Source of the DNA: Xiphydria camelus
Lineage: Eukaryota > Arthropoda > Insecta > Hymenoptera > Xiphydriidae
Assembly (NCBI GenBank): GCA_963678675.1
Contig: OY783191.1
Coordinates: 27,672,955-27,736,954 of the forward strand
Direction: 5' to 3'
Length of the DNA: 64,000 bases
This document shows positions 49,642-61,519 of this stretch, in pieces. Made by a program: the position numbers and the translations under genes. Position 1 is the first letter of the stretch. Each line of letters starts with the position of its first letter. The notes beneath the pieces were generated by a model. The model was not told the origin of the DNA. It saw nothing but the letters and a program-made list of their open reading frames with translations, and ran no database searches.

Positions 49642-51606
49642 TAGTCCAAGAGCCAGAGCCAAAAAAGGTCTCTGAATTTAATAAGCCCAGTTTTTTTATA
49701 GTTTATTACAGTGGTTGTGTAGACAAACATACTGCGGTCAGTCAAGCGAAAGCTGGGGCATATGTCTCAGGGACGCTATCAAAGTTGTCGTTCCTGCCGG
49801 GGTAATAATTTGAATTTAATAAGGTTGAAAATCGGTATACAACTTGTATATTGCATATAAATAAAGGTTACGAAGTCAGTCAGCTGAATGTGGGGGCGGA
49901 GCTGGTCAGTCAGCAAAAAAAGAAATGTTAATTTCGCGCGCGCTCGGCGTTGCAGGCGATTTCAAATCAGAGTATAGAAAAGAGCGCAGGTATACTCGTA
50001 GGGGGGGTAAGAGACAATAGCTCGGGGTCTGTTCCGTCGCACCGAGCGTACATAGGTCGTCAATATCACGGACAATTCGTTAACAGCCATCTCCCGCAGT
50101 ACCCGCTTTGACCGGTACCGTCATAAAAGTGATCCGAGCCGGCTAAAGGAGAGGAGTGTCCGATGCCGCCGATGGACAATTGGGGAATTTTGATACTTAG
50201 TTTTTCCATTTCGCCAGCGTCATCGACATCCTTCCCCTGGCCGATCAGGGTGCGTCGCGTCGCGTCACGTTAGCCCACGCTATCCCTTCCATTGGGCTAC
50301 GATGCGAATATATAAATCGGGGCTAAAAGCGTGTCCTTTTCAATGTACTATCAACCATCAAGTGTCGTGTCTCAATTCGTGTTGTATTGAACAATGGTTA
50401 AACCGTAGTGAGTGACGCATGTGTTTCGTTTCAAAATGAACAAAATTTGTGTATTCTGCCTCAAGAAGCATCAGCTATTAATATCATTTACAGAGAAGAC
50501 TTTAACAAATTGTAAAGCAATTTTACGAATTCGTGCAAAATATAATTTAACGTATGACAATATATCTTTGCCGTCGAATCCAGGACAAATTGAGTGCTAC
50601 CATGTAGTTTGCTACAGAAAGTTTACGGCTTTAAGTAAAAAGTATAGACAAGAGTTAAGGTAAGATACAATTCAATATAAACATTTTGTGCATGCTCAAA
50701 ATAGTTTATTTCGTACTTATTATCGATATGACTTGAACACCTATTGAAGTAAGAAGTTGCGTTGTTGACGTTTAAGCGAAATCAACGAATTTGATGATTC
50801 GGAGGCAGAATTTGATAATGAATGAGTTATTAAAATATTATTTGTAATGTCTATTCTGTACATATATAATACATTTTCAATATTATTATATTATAATTAA
50901 TTAATAGCCTATTGAATCTAGTTCGTTAAATAATAATTTATATATTCGTATCGTAGCCCAATGGAGGGGATAGCGTGGGCTAACATGACGCGATGCGCCC
51001 TGATCGGCCAGAGGAGGGATGTCGATGACGCTGGCGAAATGGAAAAACTAAGTATCAAAATTCCCTAATTGTTCATCGGCGGCATCGGACACTCCTCTCC
51101 TTTAGCCGGCTCGGATCACTTTTATGACGGTACCGGTCAAAGCGGGCACTGCGGGAGATGGCTGTTAACGAATTGTCCGTGATATTTACGACCTATGTAC
51201 GCTCGGTGCGATGGAACAGACCCCGAGCTATTGTCTCTTACCCCCCCTACGAGCATACCTGCGCTCTTTCCTATACTCTGATTTGAAATCGCCTGCAACG
51301 CCGAGCGCGCGCGAAATTTACATTTCTTTTTTTGCTGACTGACCAGCTCCGCCCCCACATTCAGCTGACTGACTTCGTAACCTTTATTTATATGCAATAT
51401 ACAAGTTGTATACCGATTTTCAACCTTATTAAATTCAAATTATTACCCCGGCAGGAACGACAACTTTGATAGCGTCCCTGAGACATATGCCCCAGCTTTC
51501 GCTTGACTGACCGCAGTATGTTTGTCTACACAACCACTGTAATAAACTATAAAAAAACTGGGCTTATTAAATTCAGAGACCTTTTTTGGCTCTGGCTCTC
51601 CGACTA
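49642..51606. mobile_element. Foldback element T (TAGTC-type ends)
   Basis: 1965 bp, ends TAGTCCAAGAGCCAGAGCC and (inward from right) TAGTCGGAGAGCCAGAGCC, flanked by TTA. The matching site in X2 (near 60680) is empty with one TTA. Arms are about 49642-50310 and 50955-51606; the loop carries a small spliced gene. Confidence 0.88.
50436..50825 (+). CDS. Small zinc-binding-like protein in the loop of T
   Basis: Two exons, 50436-50659 and 50777-50825, joined in phase 2 by a GT-AG intron, giving about 90 aa. The ATG at 50436 precedes a Cys pair (CVFC), a long middle and a second pair with His (ECYHVVCYRKFTAL), a spacing that suggests a zinc-binding module; the tail is acidic (FDDSEAEFDNE). It resembles, as I recall, N-terminal segments of transposon-related insect proteins, but no transposase follows. 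It may be a remnant or a self-standing regulator. Confidence 0.5.
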
Positions 51607-52298
51607 TTACTTCGAAACGTCGACAGCAACCCTCTGTCTCACTGACACTCGCAGACAACTGCAGCAGCACGCACACACAAACGTCAGGACGACGAGAGTG
51701 AGACCGGTGCGACAATATATGAAGGGTACAGGGGTAAAAGAGGGAAGCCGTTGCTACGTGCTCTTCATCCGTATACCGTATTCTTCTATCTTCAATTGGT
51801 TTATAAGAAATTACAGTTTATTATAAACATTTTTCTACAAGAAAAAACTGAAAAGGTCACTTTTTCAAAAATAGTCACTTATACAGACATATACCCGTTC
51901 AATGCGAAATCAAAACCGTGTCGGAAATTCTGCAACAATCAGTATCTCTATCCTAAACAGTAATTTTCGATACGCTACGCTCGCCGACCCCCCCCCCCCC
52001 CCGTAGATCCTCGGGAGCGAGGCGGGAGTATACACTAATATAAGGGACATCTCAGACTGTGCAAGTAAGGGGTGGACCCCAATAGTTTCTTCGACGCATA
52101 AGCAAACACCGCCGCACAGTGTTTCCATGCCCTCCTGTGAGGCTCCTGAAATTTGAGCACGCGGTCGAGGGGCTCGTTTCATTTCTCCTGAACCTGCCTC
52201 ACTCGCGCTACGCTCTGTCTCATGCTTCGCGGTCTTTCCAATGCCGGCACGCGCGAGATACGTCGAGGCAGGCCGACCGCGAGAGTGTGAAATACTTA

Positions 52299-53187
52299 GG
52301 GCCGATTCCACCAACTCTGATTAAATGCTTGATTACTTAATCACGATTATATTTAATCGGCGTTCTGATCATGATTAACTGCACAATTCGTTCCACCATG
52401 AATTTTTAACCCCCGATTATCTAATCATATACCCTCTTCGCAATAAGTTTTGGTTTTGTTGTAATGGTGATTCTGATTGGTTCATCAACGGAACTTGTAA
52501 TGGAGTAGGAGGAAAACCTGACGTGATCAACTGATGCGCTGCAAGCCGAGCTCAGTGAGCTGCCGAAATCTCCAACAGAATTTAAAAAGGAACCAGTTGC
52601 ATAATACCGGAGAGCAAGCAGGAGTTGTACTCTGGGTGCAATAGCGTGGTTTCTGAAATGTGCACTCCCTTTATTTAGTAAAGATACAGAAAATTCTACG
52701 CGATTTTTAACGTAATATGATAATGTTGCGATATTTTAAAATAGATTATATATTATTTAAGAAGTAATTTATCTTTCTGTAGCGTGTTGCAAATTATGTA
52801 CAACTTCCAGAAGCAAAGTCTTTCGATAACCGAAAACGCGTAATGAAATCCAAATTATCCAAAGTTTGGAAATAATTAATTCGTTCCTTAATTAAATGTG
52901 GCCTATCAATTTCGATACCATTTTCATCATCAGATGATGATAAAATATCGTCGTAAAATAAATTCATGTCCGATATAGTATTGCACAGCAGTGAAACTTC
53001 GACTTTGAGGTTATGTTGATCCACGTTAATCACTGGTTAGTTTCCTAATCGGCCAAAAATGGCTGATTAAGTTCAACGGTGATTATCTCACTTTAATCAT
53101 GGTTTAAAAATTGGTGGAACGCAAGAGCATGATTAAATTAAGCTAATCGGGAATTAACAATTTAATCAGAGTTGGTGGTTTCGGCCC
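52299..53187. mobile_element. Harbinger deletion derivative
   Basis: 889 bp, ends GGGCCGATTCCACCAACTCT and (inward from right) GGGCCGAAACCACCAACTCT, flanked by TTA. X2 has the empty site (near 59995). Internally it keeps only the first exon of a transposase on the minus strand. Confidence 0.88.
52794..53000 (-). pseudogene. N-terminal remnant of a Harbinger transposase
   Basis: Minus-strand stretch with an acidic start (NLFYDDILSSSDDE) and NYFQTLDNLDFITRFRLSKD, which lines up with KYFDTYNNLEFHQRFRLSKE of the 32785 transposase. The catalytic domain is absent. Confidence 0.7.
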
Positions 53188-55006
53188 TTAGCCCAAGAGC
53201 CCGCGACGGCCAGACCTTCGTTATTTTATAAAGGCTGTAAGTTTCTCTGTGTATGTCCCAATAGAGCTAAGAAAGATCCCCGACATAAGTATATGCAAGC
53301 GGGTGCAAATGAATAATGAGCGAAAGCTCATGGATGAGCGATTCGATCTATTGCGATCTTTTGCTGCGCATCTTTCATTTACTCAGTTATGATATGTTGA
53401 ACAGTGTTTTTTTTGGATTTATCGGAAAATTTCATAATATACAATTAAATATGACTAAAAAATAAATTTTCAACACATTATTCAGTACAATGTTCATATC
53501 AAGAAATCAATGAAACAAAAATTGAATAAATTAATCAATATTGTTTTGATATGATTTCAAATATGTATTACTGGATTCAAAGAAATATGTAATGATTTTC
53601 TTCATTATCTTCGTCACTGGTACTCCAGTCCGTGGCTTGATCGTTGTCAATATGGCCAATACCATTTTAAATGGTTTAAAGGGGATCAGCTACTAAATTA
53701 TGTCAGTGATTCTCTACAAACACTATCACCTATGTAATTATTATGTCAAATTATTATACTTACATCAATTTGTGACTATTCATAATTATATTACATTAAT
53801 ACAGAAACTGGCGGAGAAGGCAATATTGACAACGATCAAGCCACGGACTGGAGTAGCAGTGACGAAGATAATGAAGATATCGACAACGATGGGAATTATG
53901 AAAATCATTTTTCTTTGAATCCAGTAGTACATATTTGAAATCATATTAATATATTAAATTGTTGTTTTGATTTATTGACATGAAAATTTTCCTGAATAAT
54001 TTTTTGACAATTAGAACCGTTTTCCTAGGAGGCGCTGGAAAGAAGCTAATGCGAGTGACTCGAGAAAGGCCCCCTTATTTCACTGACACTCGCAGACAAC
54101 TGCAGCAGCGCTCGCACACAAACGTCAGAGCGACGAGAGTGAAAACGGTGCGACACTATAGGAAGGGTACAGGGGTAAAAGGGGGAATGTCACAATTTAG
54201 CCAATTCGTCATTTCTACACCATCTAGTTGAAAATTTCGCATTCTTTCAGCTGGCAAAGGATTACAGGCAATAAAGGTACAGTCAAGAGATACAGACGTT
54301 TAAAATTTTAGCATAACATGCAAATAGAGGGGATGTCCGCGCGCAAATTTGCTGTCCTGTAAATTTGTTTTTTTTTTGACATTCCCTCTTTTACCCCTGT
54401 ACCCTTCATATTCAATTTAGCATATCTTGCAAACCAGGCAAGATATATTGAATTGCTATCTATCTTCTTTCTTCAGAAACAATCCAAAATAAATGATGGT
54501 ATAATTTAAAAAATTTTTCATTGCGAATTTCTATGTAAATTCAAGCATTGAAAACTTTAAAAATCAATCATGTGTAAACAACAATGAAAAACAAAATTTG
54601 GTTTCGCTAGGAAAAATGATGAGATCTTTCTAAACGGGTTACAAAAAAAAGATTGTAAAAATCTTCATTTTTGGATTTGTTGTGAATATTTGAACATTCA
54701 AACTCATCTGGAGGTCCTAGCTTCTTAGGGGTTGAAGATAGGCTAAAAAGTGTATAACCTTTTTTGTAGATAATTTTATTATATACAACTTTTGTCGTAA
54801 CTGTTTTTCAATGGATCACGTATTTTTCAAAATATTAGCGAAGAACCGATTTTTCAACAATAAATACATTTTTTACACCCTTCGCCGGGGGGTGATACTT
54901 CTTTTAATATGTTCCCTCTATTAATAACATCAAAATATAACTTTTGCCAAGTTTTCACCATTATGTCTCAATTTTCGATTTGAACAGAAATTTGACTGGA
55001 CTATTA

Positions 55007-55164
55007 GGGCGGGTTGTAACGACTTGGTTTAAACTCAGTTCTAACTTGAACCACGTTTGAACTGAGTTCACATCAAAATGTATGACATTATGCGTGACAC
55101 AAAATATACCATGAACGGCGGTTCAAGCTGAACCGGCTCTGAACCAAGTCGTTACAACCCGCCC
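55007..55164. mobile_element. MITE-G copy 3, in X1
   Basis: 158 bp, TTA flanks. X2 has the same insertion (58014), so it predates the split of the two X copies. Confidence 0.85.
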
Positions 55165-55718
55165 TTAGTAAAGCGAGACTACACCGTTTTATTTCTCCTG
55201 AACCTGCCCCACTCTGTAGCCACGCTCTGTCTCATGCTTCGCGCTCTTTTTCAAGCCGGCACCTACTACATACACTCTTGCGGAGACACGTCCAGGAAGG
55301 CCGACCGCGAGAGCGTGGAAAGCAAGCTCGCCCCGCCCCGCCTCGCTATCTTCGCTCGCCACGCCAGCGCTCGGTTGAATACAGAAATTACTGATTACGA
55401 TCACGTTTTTGGGTAGAATCAAAATTCGAATTCGCAGCAATTATCAGTTAGACTTCTTGTTTGTCTCTATAACCCTATTTTTTTTACAAAAGTACAGTTT
55501 TGGCGTTTTTTAAGCATTTTTTTGTAAAATTTTTCAACTTAAAATTTTAATAACCAATTTCATTAAATTCTACATTGAAAACAGTCAAGAATCCGTTTAC
55601 AGATTAAAAAATGAACCGTTCGTTTGGGAGAAAATCGTCAAGTAAAATTCGCTCATTTTGGTGCTGCCACGTGGTGGCAAAATTTTGAACCAAACACGGT
55701 ACATTTAGCCTTAACTAA

Positions 55719-56045
55719 ACAATAGTACTGGTGCCAGTGGACTGGGTCACGAGCAAGTAATTTCCAAAAAAAAAACGTTCAGTGTTTAAGTATTTGTATG
55801 CAGACTCGAAGTGACGCAGTGCAAACACAAAAAAGATCCTATCGCAGCATAAGAATTCAGTGCCATTTTGAGCGTAGTTCAGTCGAAACTGCCTGGAGTT
55901 TGTCTGAAGTTCGCACTGAAGTATTCATGCATTTTTATGTTTGCACTGCGACACCTCGAGTCTGCATACAAATACTTAAATACTGAACCTTTTTTTCCAG
56001 AACTTTCTTGCTCATAACCCAGTCCACTGGCACCAGTACTATTGT
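55719..56045. mobile_element. Palindromic element Z
   Basis: About 327 bp, ends ACAATAGTACTGGTGCCAGT in inverted orientation. Its right half includes a stretch (around 55900-55940) resembling part of the THAP exon at 56450. No clear target duplication. Confidence 0.55.
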
Positions 56046-56057
56046 CTGGTTTATCTT

Positions 56058-56528
56058 GAAGAGATAGTGTCTGTTGTTGAACCTCGGTAGCAGACATGAC
56101 TTCCTCGATCAACCATTCCCTTACATTTTTCGTGAAGTGGTCTCGGTGGCTAACTAGCAGCTCTCTACCTGTCTTTTTGGCAGTCGAAGATGTGAGGTAA
56201 AACTCCTTGTTTCATTAAAATATTTCCTCCCATAGTCTTGTACCTACTGTAAATAATTTTCCATGTCCTCTTCAAGCTGTCAACCAAAAGCATTCATTGA
56301 GCATAACCTATAAACCTATAGTATAAGGAAACTTACATTGAAATGATCCTCGCAGCAATGGAATATCGATTTTGACTTAGGCATGTCTCTTCTGGCCGCT
56401 TTAAACCATTTTCGTCTCATGTCATAGTCTCTCGGCACATTCACAAACAGTTTGTCTGGAGTTCGCACAGAAGTATACATGCATTTTGGCACAAAACACG
56501 ATTTACTGTGTGCTTCTGGTGCATACAT
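56058..56528 (-). pseudogene. THAP-domain gene fragment, copy 1
   Basis: The exon starting at 56528 encodes a THAP zinc finger: CFVPKC, then NVPRDYDMRRKWFKAA and FHCCEDHF with the closing Cys and His, ending at a GTAAGT donor near 56336. Downstream a second exon reads LEEDMENYL and, after a one-base break shared with copy 2, GGNILMKQGVLPHIFDCQKDR, a segment typical of insect THAP proteins. No transposase domain follows. Confidence 0.75.
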
Positions 56529-56603
56529 TTTTAGCCGCTTTCACTACACACTACACCAAAACGACATAGAAACAACAAACTTTCCGAAACCCAGAAAAAC
56601 GCT

Positions 56604-56915
56604 TCAAAAACATAGGCAACTTCGTTCATCAGTACCCGTTCCGGTACTTTTACTTTCGTCGATTTTCTTTTTTTCTTGTATATACGTCGACCGCAAACTT
56701 TGTATCTTCTTCTTAACGAACTCTTCTGGAACACCCATATCTAGAGCTATTTTGCGGATAGCATTCTTCCTTCTTTCATGTTTTTTGTAATCATCCAACC
56801 GTTGATTCCATAAGCATTCATGTTTTTTGTACAAATCAATAAAATGTAACATTGCCTCATTATTGAAAATTATTTTTTGCGGAGTACGCGTCTCGAAATC
56901 CTCACTTTCCGCCAT
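56604..56915 (-). CDS. MADF-domain protein fragment
   Basis: Open frame from an ATG at 56913-56915, encoding a MADF (Myb/SANT-type) DNA-binding domain: MLHFIDLYKKHECLWNQRLDDY, then RRKNAIRKIALDMGVP and KKKIQSLRSTYIQEKKK. It ends after a Ser/Thr/Gly stretch at a stop near 56604. It lies about 75 bases upstream of the THAP exon on the same strand, so the two may belong to one transposon gene. The remainder of the protein is not seen. Confidence 0.65.
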   Translation of the reverse strand: MAESEDFETRTPQKIIFNNEAMLHFIDLYKKHECLWNQRLDDYKKHERRKNAIRKIALDMGVPEEFVKKKIQSLRSTYIQEKKKIDESKSTGTGTDERSCLCF

Positions 56916-57091
56916 TTTCTTTCGCAGTTCCGGTCATTCACTATCACGAAGAGTAGAGCGATTCCTACTCGTACGAGTTTCTGTTATACTAGTTCAACTG
57001 TTACACAGTTTCATGGTTAGACGTAATAGTACCATGTGAGGCGCTGTTATAATAGTTACTTTTATGAAAGCTACTATTGTCGTCTGACACC

Positions 57092-57468
57092 GGCTTTAGG
57101 TGTTCGTACAGAAAAAATCAGGAGTCAGAACCCGATTTCCAACCGTCAGAAAAATCCGCTGACTCACCAAATTTTTGGTTTGGAGTCTGCGCAGTGCGTG
57201 CTCCTTGTTTCTGTTTGCGTCTAACCTCAGCTTTATGCATTTTCTTCACTGATCTATGCTGTGCATCGGTTGACGGTTTTATGATAGTAACAGTTTAGGT
57301 TATGTGAAAAATTTCACGTGTAAAATTGCATGATTAGGGTAAACGGGGTAAACCATCCAGTTATTGGATACTTTGCACTTATTGGACAGTCTGATTTAAA
57401 TTTAAAAAAAACAAGATCTCTAGTTTTTACTTAAATAAATATTATCAAAACCGTACCTGGCTTATTAA
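57092..57468 (+). repeat. ~380-bp direct repeat, copy 2
   Basis: Same orientation and nearly the same sequence as 27065-27442. It ends in cttattaa, the TTAA target of X2. The short stretch before it (56916-57091) holds no recognisable gene. Confidence 0.8.
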
Positions 57469-60400
57469 GGCTAAATGTACCGTGTTTGGTTCAAAATTTT
57501 GCCACCACGTGGCAGCACCAAAATGAGCGAATTTTACTTGACGATTTTCTCCCAAACGAACGGTTCATTTTTTAATCTGTAAACGGATTCTTGACTGTTT
57601 TCAATGTAGAATTTAATGAAATTGGTTATTAAAATTTTAAGTTGAAAAATTTTACAAAAAAATGCTTAAAAAACGCCAAAACTGTACTTTTGTAAAAAAA
57701 TAGGGTTATAGAGACAAACAAGAAGTCTAACTGATAATTGCTGCGAATTCGAATTTTGATTCTACCCAAAAACGTGATCGTAATCAGTAATTTCTGTATT
57801 CAACCGAGCGCTGGCGTGGCGAGCGAAGATAGCGAGGCGGGGCGGGGCGAGCTTGCTTTCCACGCTCTCGCGGTCGGCCTTCCTGGACGTGTCTCCGCAA
57901 GAGTGTATGTAGTAGGTGCCGGCTTGAAAAAGAGCGCGAAGCATGAGACAGAGCGTGGCTACAGAGTGGGGCAGGTTCAGGAGAAATAAAACGGTGTAGT
58001 CTCGCTTTACTAAGGGCGGGTTGTAACGACTTGGTTCAGAGCCGGTTCAGCTTGAACCGCCGTTCATGGTATATTTTGTGTCACGCATAATGTCATACAT
58101 TTTGATGTGAACTCAGTTCAAACGTGGTTCAAGTTAGAACTGAGTTTAAACCAAGTCGTTACAACCCGCCCTAATAGTCCAGTCAAATTTCTGTTCAAAT
58201 CGAAAATTGAGACATAATGGTGAAAACTTGGCAAAAGTTATATTTTGATGTTATTAATAGAGGGAACATATTAAAAGAAGTATCACCCCCCGGCGAAGGG
58301 TGTAAAAAATGTATTTATTGTTGAAAAATCGGTTCTTCGCTAATATTTTGAAAAATACGTGATCCATTGAAAAACAGTTACGACAAAAGTTGTATATAAT
58401 AAAATTATCTACAAAAAAGGTTATACACTTTTTAGCCTATCTTCAACCCCTAAGAAGCTAGGACCTCCAGATGAGTTTGAATGTTCAAATATTCACAACA
58501 AATCCAAAAATGAAGATTTTTACAATCTTTTTTTTGTAACCCGTTTAGAAAGATCTCATCATTTTTCCTAGCGAAACCAAATTTTGTTTTTCATTGTTGT
58601 TTACACATGATTGATTTTTAAAGTTTTCAATGCTTGAATTTACATAGAAATTCGCAATGAAAAATTTTTTAAATTATACCATCATTTATTTTGGATTGTT
58701 TCTGAAGAAAGAAGATAGATAGCAATTCAATATATCTTGCCTGGTTTGCAAGATATGCTAAATTGAATATGAAGGGTACAGGGGTAAAAGAGGGAATGTC
58801 AAAAAAAAAACAAATTTACAGGACAGCAAATTTGCGCGCGGACATCCCCTCTATTTGCATGTTATGCTAAAATTTTAAACGTCTGTATCTCTTGACTGTA
58901 CCTTTATTGCCTGTAATCCTTTGCCAGCTGAAAGAATGCGAAATTTTCAACTAGATGGTGTAGAAATGACGAATTGGCTAAATTGTGACATTCCCCCTTT
59001 TACCCCTGTACCCTTCCTATAGTGTCGCACCGTTTTCACTCTCGTCGCTCTGACGTTTGTGTGCGAGCGCTGCTGCAGTTGTCTGCGAGTGTCAGTGAAA
59101 TAAGGGGGCCTTTCTCGAGTCACTCGCATTAGCTTCTTTCCAGCGCCTCCTAGGAAAACGGTTCTAATTGTCAAAAAATTATTCAGGAAAATTTTCATGT
59201 CAATAAATCAAAACAACAATTTAATATATTAATATGATTTCAAATATGTACTACTGGATTCAAAGAAAAATGATTTTCATAATTCCCATCGTTGTCGATA
59301 TCTTCATTATCTTCGTCACTGCTACTCCAGTCCGTGGCTTGATCGTTGTCAATATTGCCTTCTCCGCCAGTTTCTGTATTAATGTAATATAATTATGAAT
59401 AGTCACAAATTGATGTAAGTATAATAATTTGACATAATAATTACATAGGTGATAGTGTTTGTAGAGAATCACTGACATAATTTAGTAGCTGATCCCCTTT
59501 AAACCATTTAAAATGGTATTGGCCATATTGACAACGATCAAGCCACGGACTGGAGTACCAGTGACGAAGATAATGAAGAAAATCATTACATATTTCTTTG
59601 AATCCAGTAATACATATTTGAAATCATATCAAAACAATATTGATTAATTTATTCAATTTTTGTTTCATTGATTTCTTGATATGAACATTGTACTGAATAA
59701 TGTGTTGAAAATTTATTTTTTAGTCATATTTAATTGTATATTATGAAATTTTCCGATAAATCCAAAAAAAACACTGTTCAACATATCATAACTGAGTAAA
59801 TGAAAGATGCGCAGCAAAAGATCGCAATAGATCGAATCGCTCATCCATGAGCTTTCGCTCATTATTCATTTGCACCCGCTTGCATATACTTATGTCGGGG
59901 ATCTTTCTTAGCTCTATTGGGACATACACAGAGAAACTTACAGCCTTTATAAAATAACGAAGGTCTGGCCGTCGCGGGCTCTTGGGCTAAGTATTTCACA
60001 CTCTCGCGGTCGGCCTGCCTCGACGTATCTCGCGCGTGCCGGCATTGGAAAGACCGCGAAGCATGAGACAGAGCGTAGCGCGAGTGAGGCAGGTTCAGGA
60101 GAAATGAAACGAGCCCCTCGACCGCGTGCTCAAATTTCAGGAGCCTCACAGGAGGGCATGGAAACACTGTGCGGCGGTGTTTGCTTATGCGTCGAAGAAA
60201 CTATTGGGGTCCACCCCTTACTTGCACAGTCTGAGATGTCCCTTATATTAGTGTATACTCCCGCCTCGCTCCCGAGGATCTACGGGGGGGGGGGGGGGGG
60301 TCGGCGAGCGTAGCGTATCGAAAATTACTGTTTAGGATAGAGATACTGATTGTTGCAGAATTTCCGACACGGTTTTGATTTCGCATTGAACGGGTATATG

Positions 60401-61515
60401 TCTGTATAAGTGACTATTTTTGAAAAAGTGACCTTTTCAGTTTTTTCTTGTAGAAAAATGTTTATAATAAACTGTAATTTCTTATAAACCAATTGAAGAT
60501 AGAAGAATACGGTATACGGATGAAGAGCACGTAGCAACGGCTTCCCTCTTTTACCCCTGTACCCTTCATATATTGTCGCACCGGTCTCACTCTCGTCGTC
60601 CTGACGTTTGTGTGTGCGTGCTGCTGCAGTTGTCTGCGAGTATCAGTGAGACAGAGGGTTGCTGTCGACGTTTCGAAGTAACTGTTCCGTTGCAAGGGTT
60701 TCGTAGTAATGCGACCATGAATACCTCGCCAACCTACGAGCCCAGGCAGTATGCATTATTTTATTTGCATTAGCTTTTTTCCAGCGCCTCCTCGGTAAAC
60801 GGTTCTACTTTTGGTTGATCAACAAAATTGATTCAATTTCATTGAACAGTGCTTTGAGTGAACAAATATGTATAAGTAAAAGGTACATAAGTGTACGAAG
60901 GAACGTTTAATTAATTTTTCATTTGCAAGCACCGTGCCACGTTAGCTAACATGGAAATAATCCCCTCCTATTAAGAAACAATGGATTAATTCCATGTTAT
61001 CTAACGCGAAATTAAATGTGCACGGTATTAGAAAATAAAAAGTTGATAAATAATCAATGTCTCTTCTACGCCTTCGTATTAGTATACTCTCGCCTCGCTC
61101 CCGAGGATCTACGGGGTGGAGCATCGCGAAGCGGCATGGGGGAGTTGGCGAGCGTAGTGAGCAGAGGGCGGAGCCCCCTACTCTGTTAAAAATTACTAAT
61201 TACGATGGAGATACTGCTTGCTGCAGAATTCCCGACACGGTTTTGAATTCACATTGAACGGGTATATGTCTCTATAAGTGGCTTTTTTTGAAAAAGTGAA
61301 TTTTTCAGTTTTTTTCTTTTAGAAGTATGTTTATAATAAACTGTAATTTTTTATAAACCAATTTCATTAAATTCGATACATGAACAATTAATAAATCCGT
61401 TTTCAGAATGAACATATGTACAGCCGTTTCCGAATAAATTACCAAGTAAATTTTGCCCTAACAGTGCAGCCATCTATTGAAAAAATTTCATACTATTTGT
61501 CGGGGACATTTAGCC
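57469..61515. mobile_element. Element X2, inverted copy of X1
   Basis: 4047 bp, ends as in X1 but in opposite order, flanked by TTAA (57465-57468, 61516-61519). It lacks T and the Harbinger fragment and so records the state before those insertions. No coding sequence recognised; a G run lies near 60285-60300. Confidence 0.85.
58014..58171. mobile_element. MITE-G copy 4, in X2
   Basis: 158 bp, TAA flanks (58011-58013, 58172-58174), counterpart of the copy at 55007 in inverted orientation. Confidence 0.85.
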
Positions 61516-61519
61516 TTAA

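Larger units (their letters stand above)
48805..55710. mobile_element. Element X1, TTAA target, enlarged by two insertions
   Basis: Ends GGCTAAATGTCCCCGAC on the left and GGCTAAATGTACCGTG inward from the right, flanked by TTAA (48801-48804, 55711-55714). Subtracting element T (1965+3) and the Harbinger fragment (889+3) leaves 4046 bp, against 4047 bp for the inverted copy X2. No transposase gene is seen; the sequence has internal repeated modules (ggcgctggaaa, gggtacaggggtaaaa) and a C run near 51989. A non-autonomous element of piggyBac or Kolobok type by target site only. Confidence 0.82.

Noticed and set aside
56058..56915. Complete P-element-like transposase
   Set aside because: Only THAP and MADF segments are seen; no catalytic domain was found in either THAP copy.
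48805..61515. Several 60-130 codon frames in X1 and X2 (for example around 51910-52314 and 59862-60167)
   Set aside because: They are mirrored by X1/X2 symmetry, lack domains and splice structure, and cross repeated modules and homopolymer runs.
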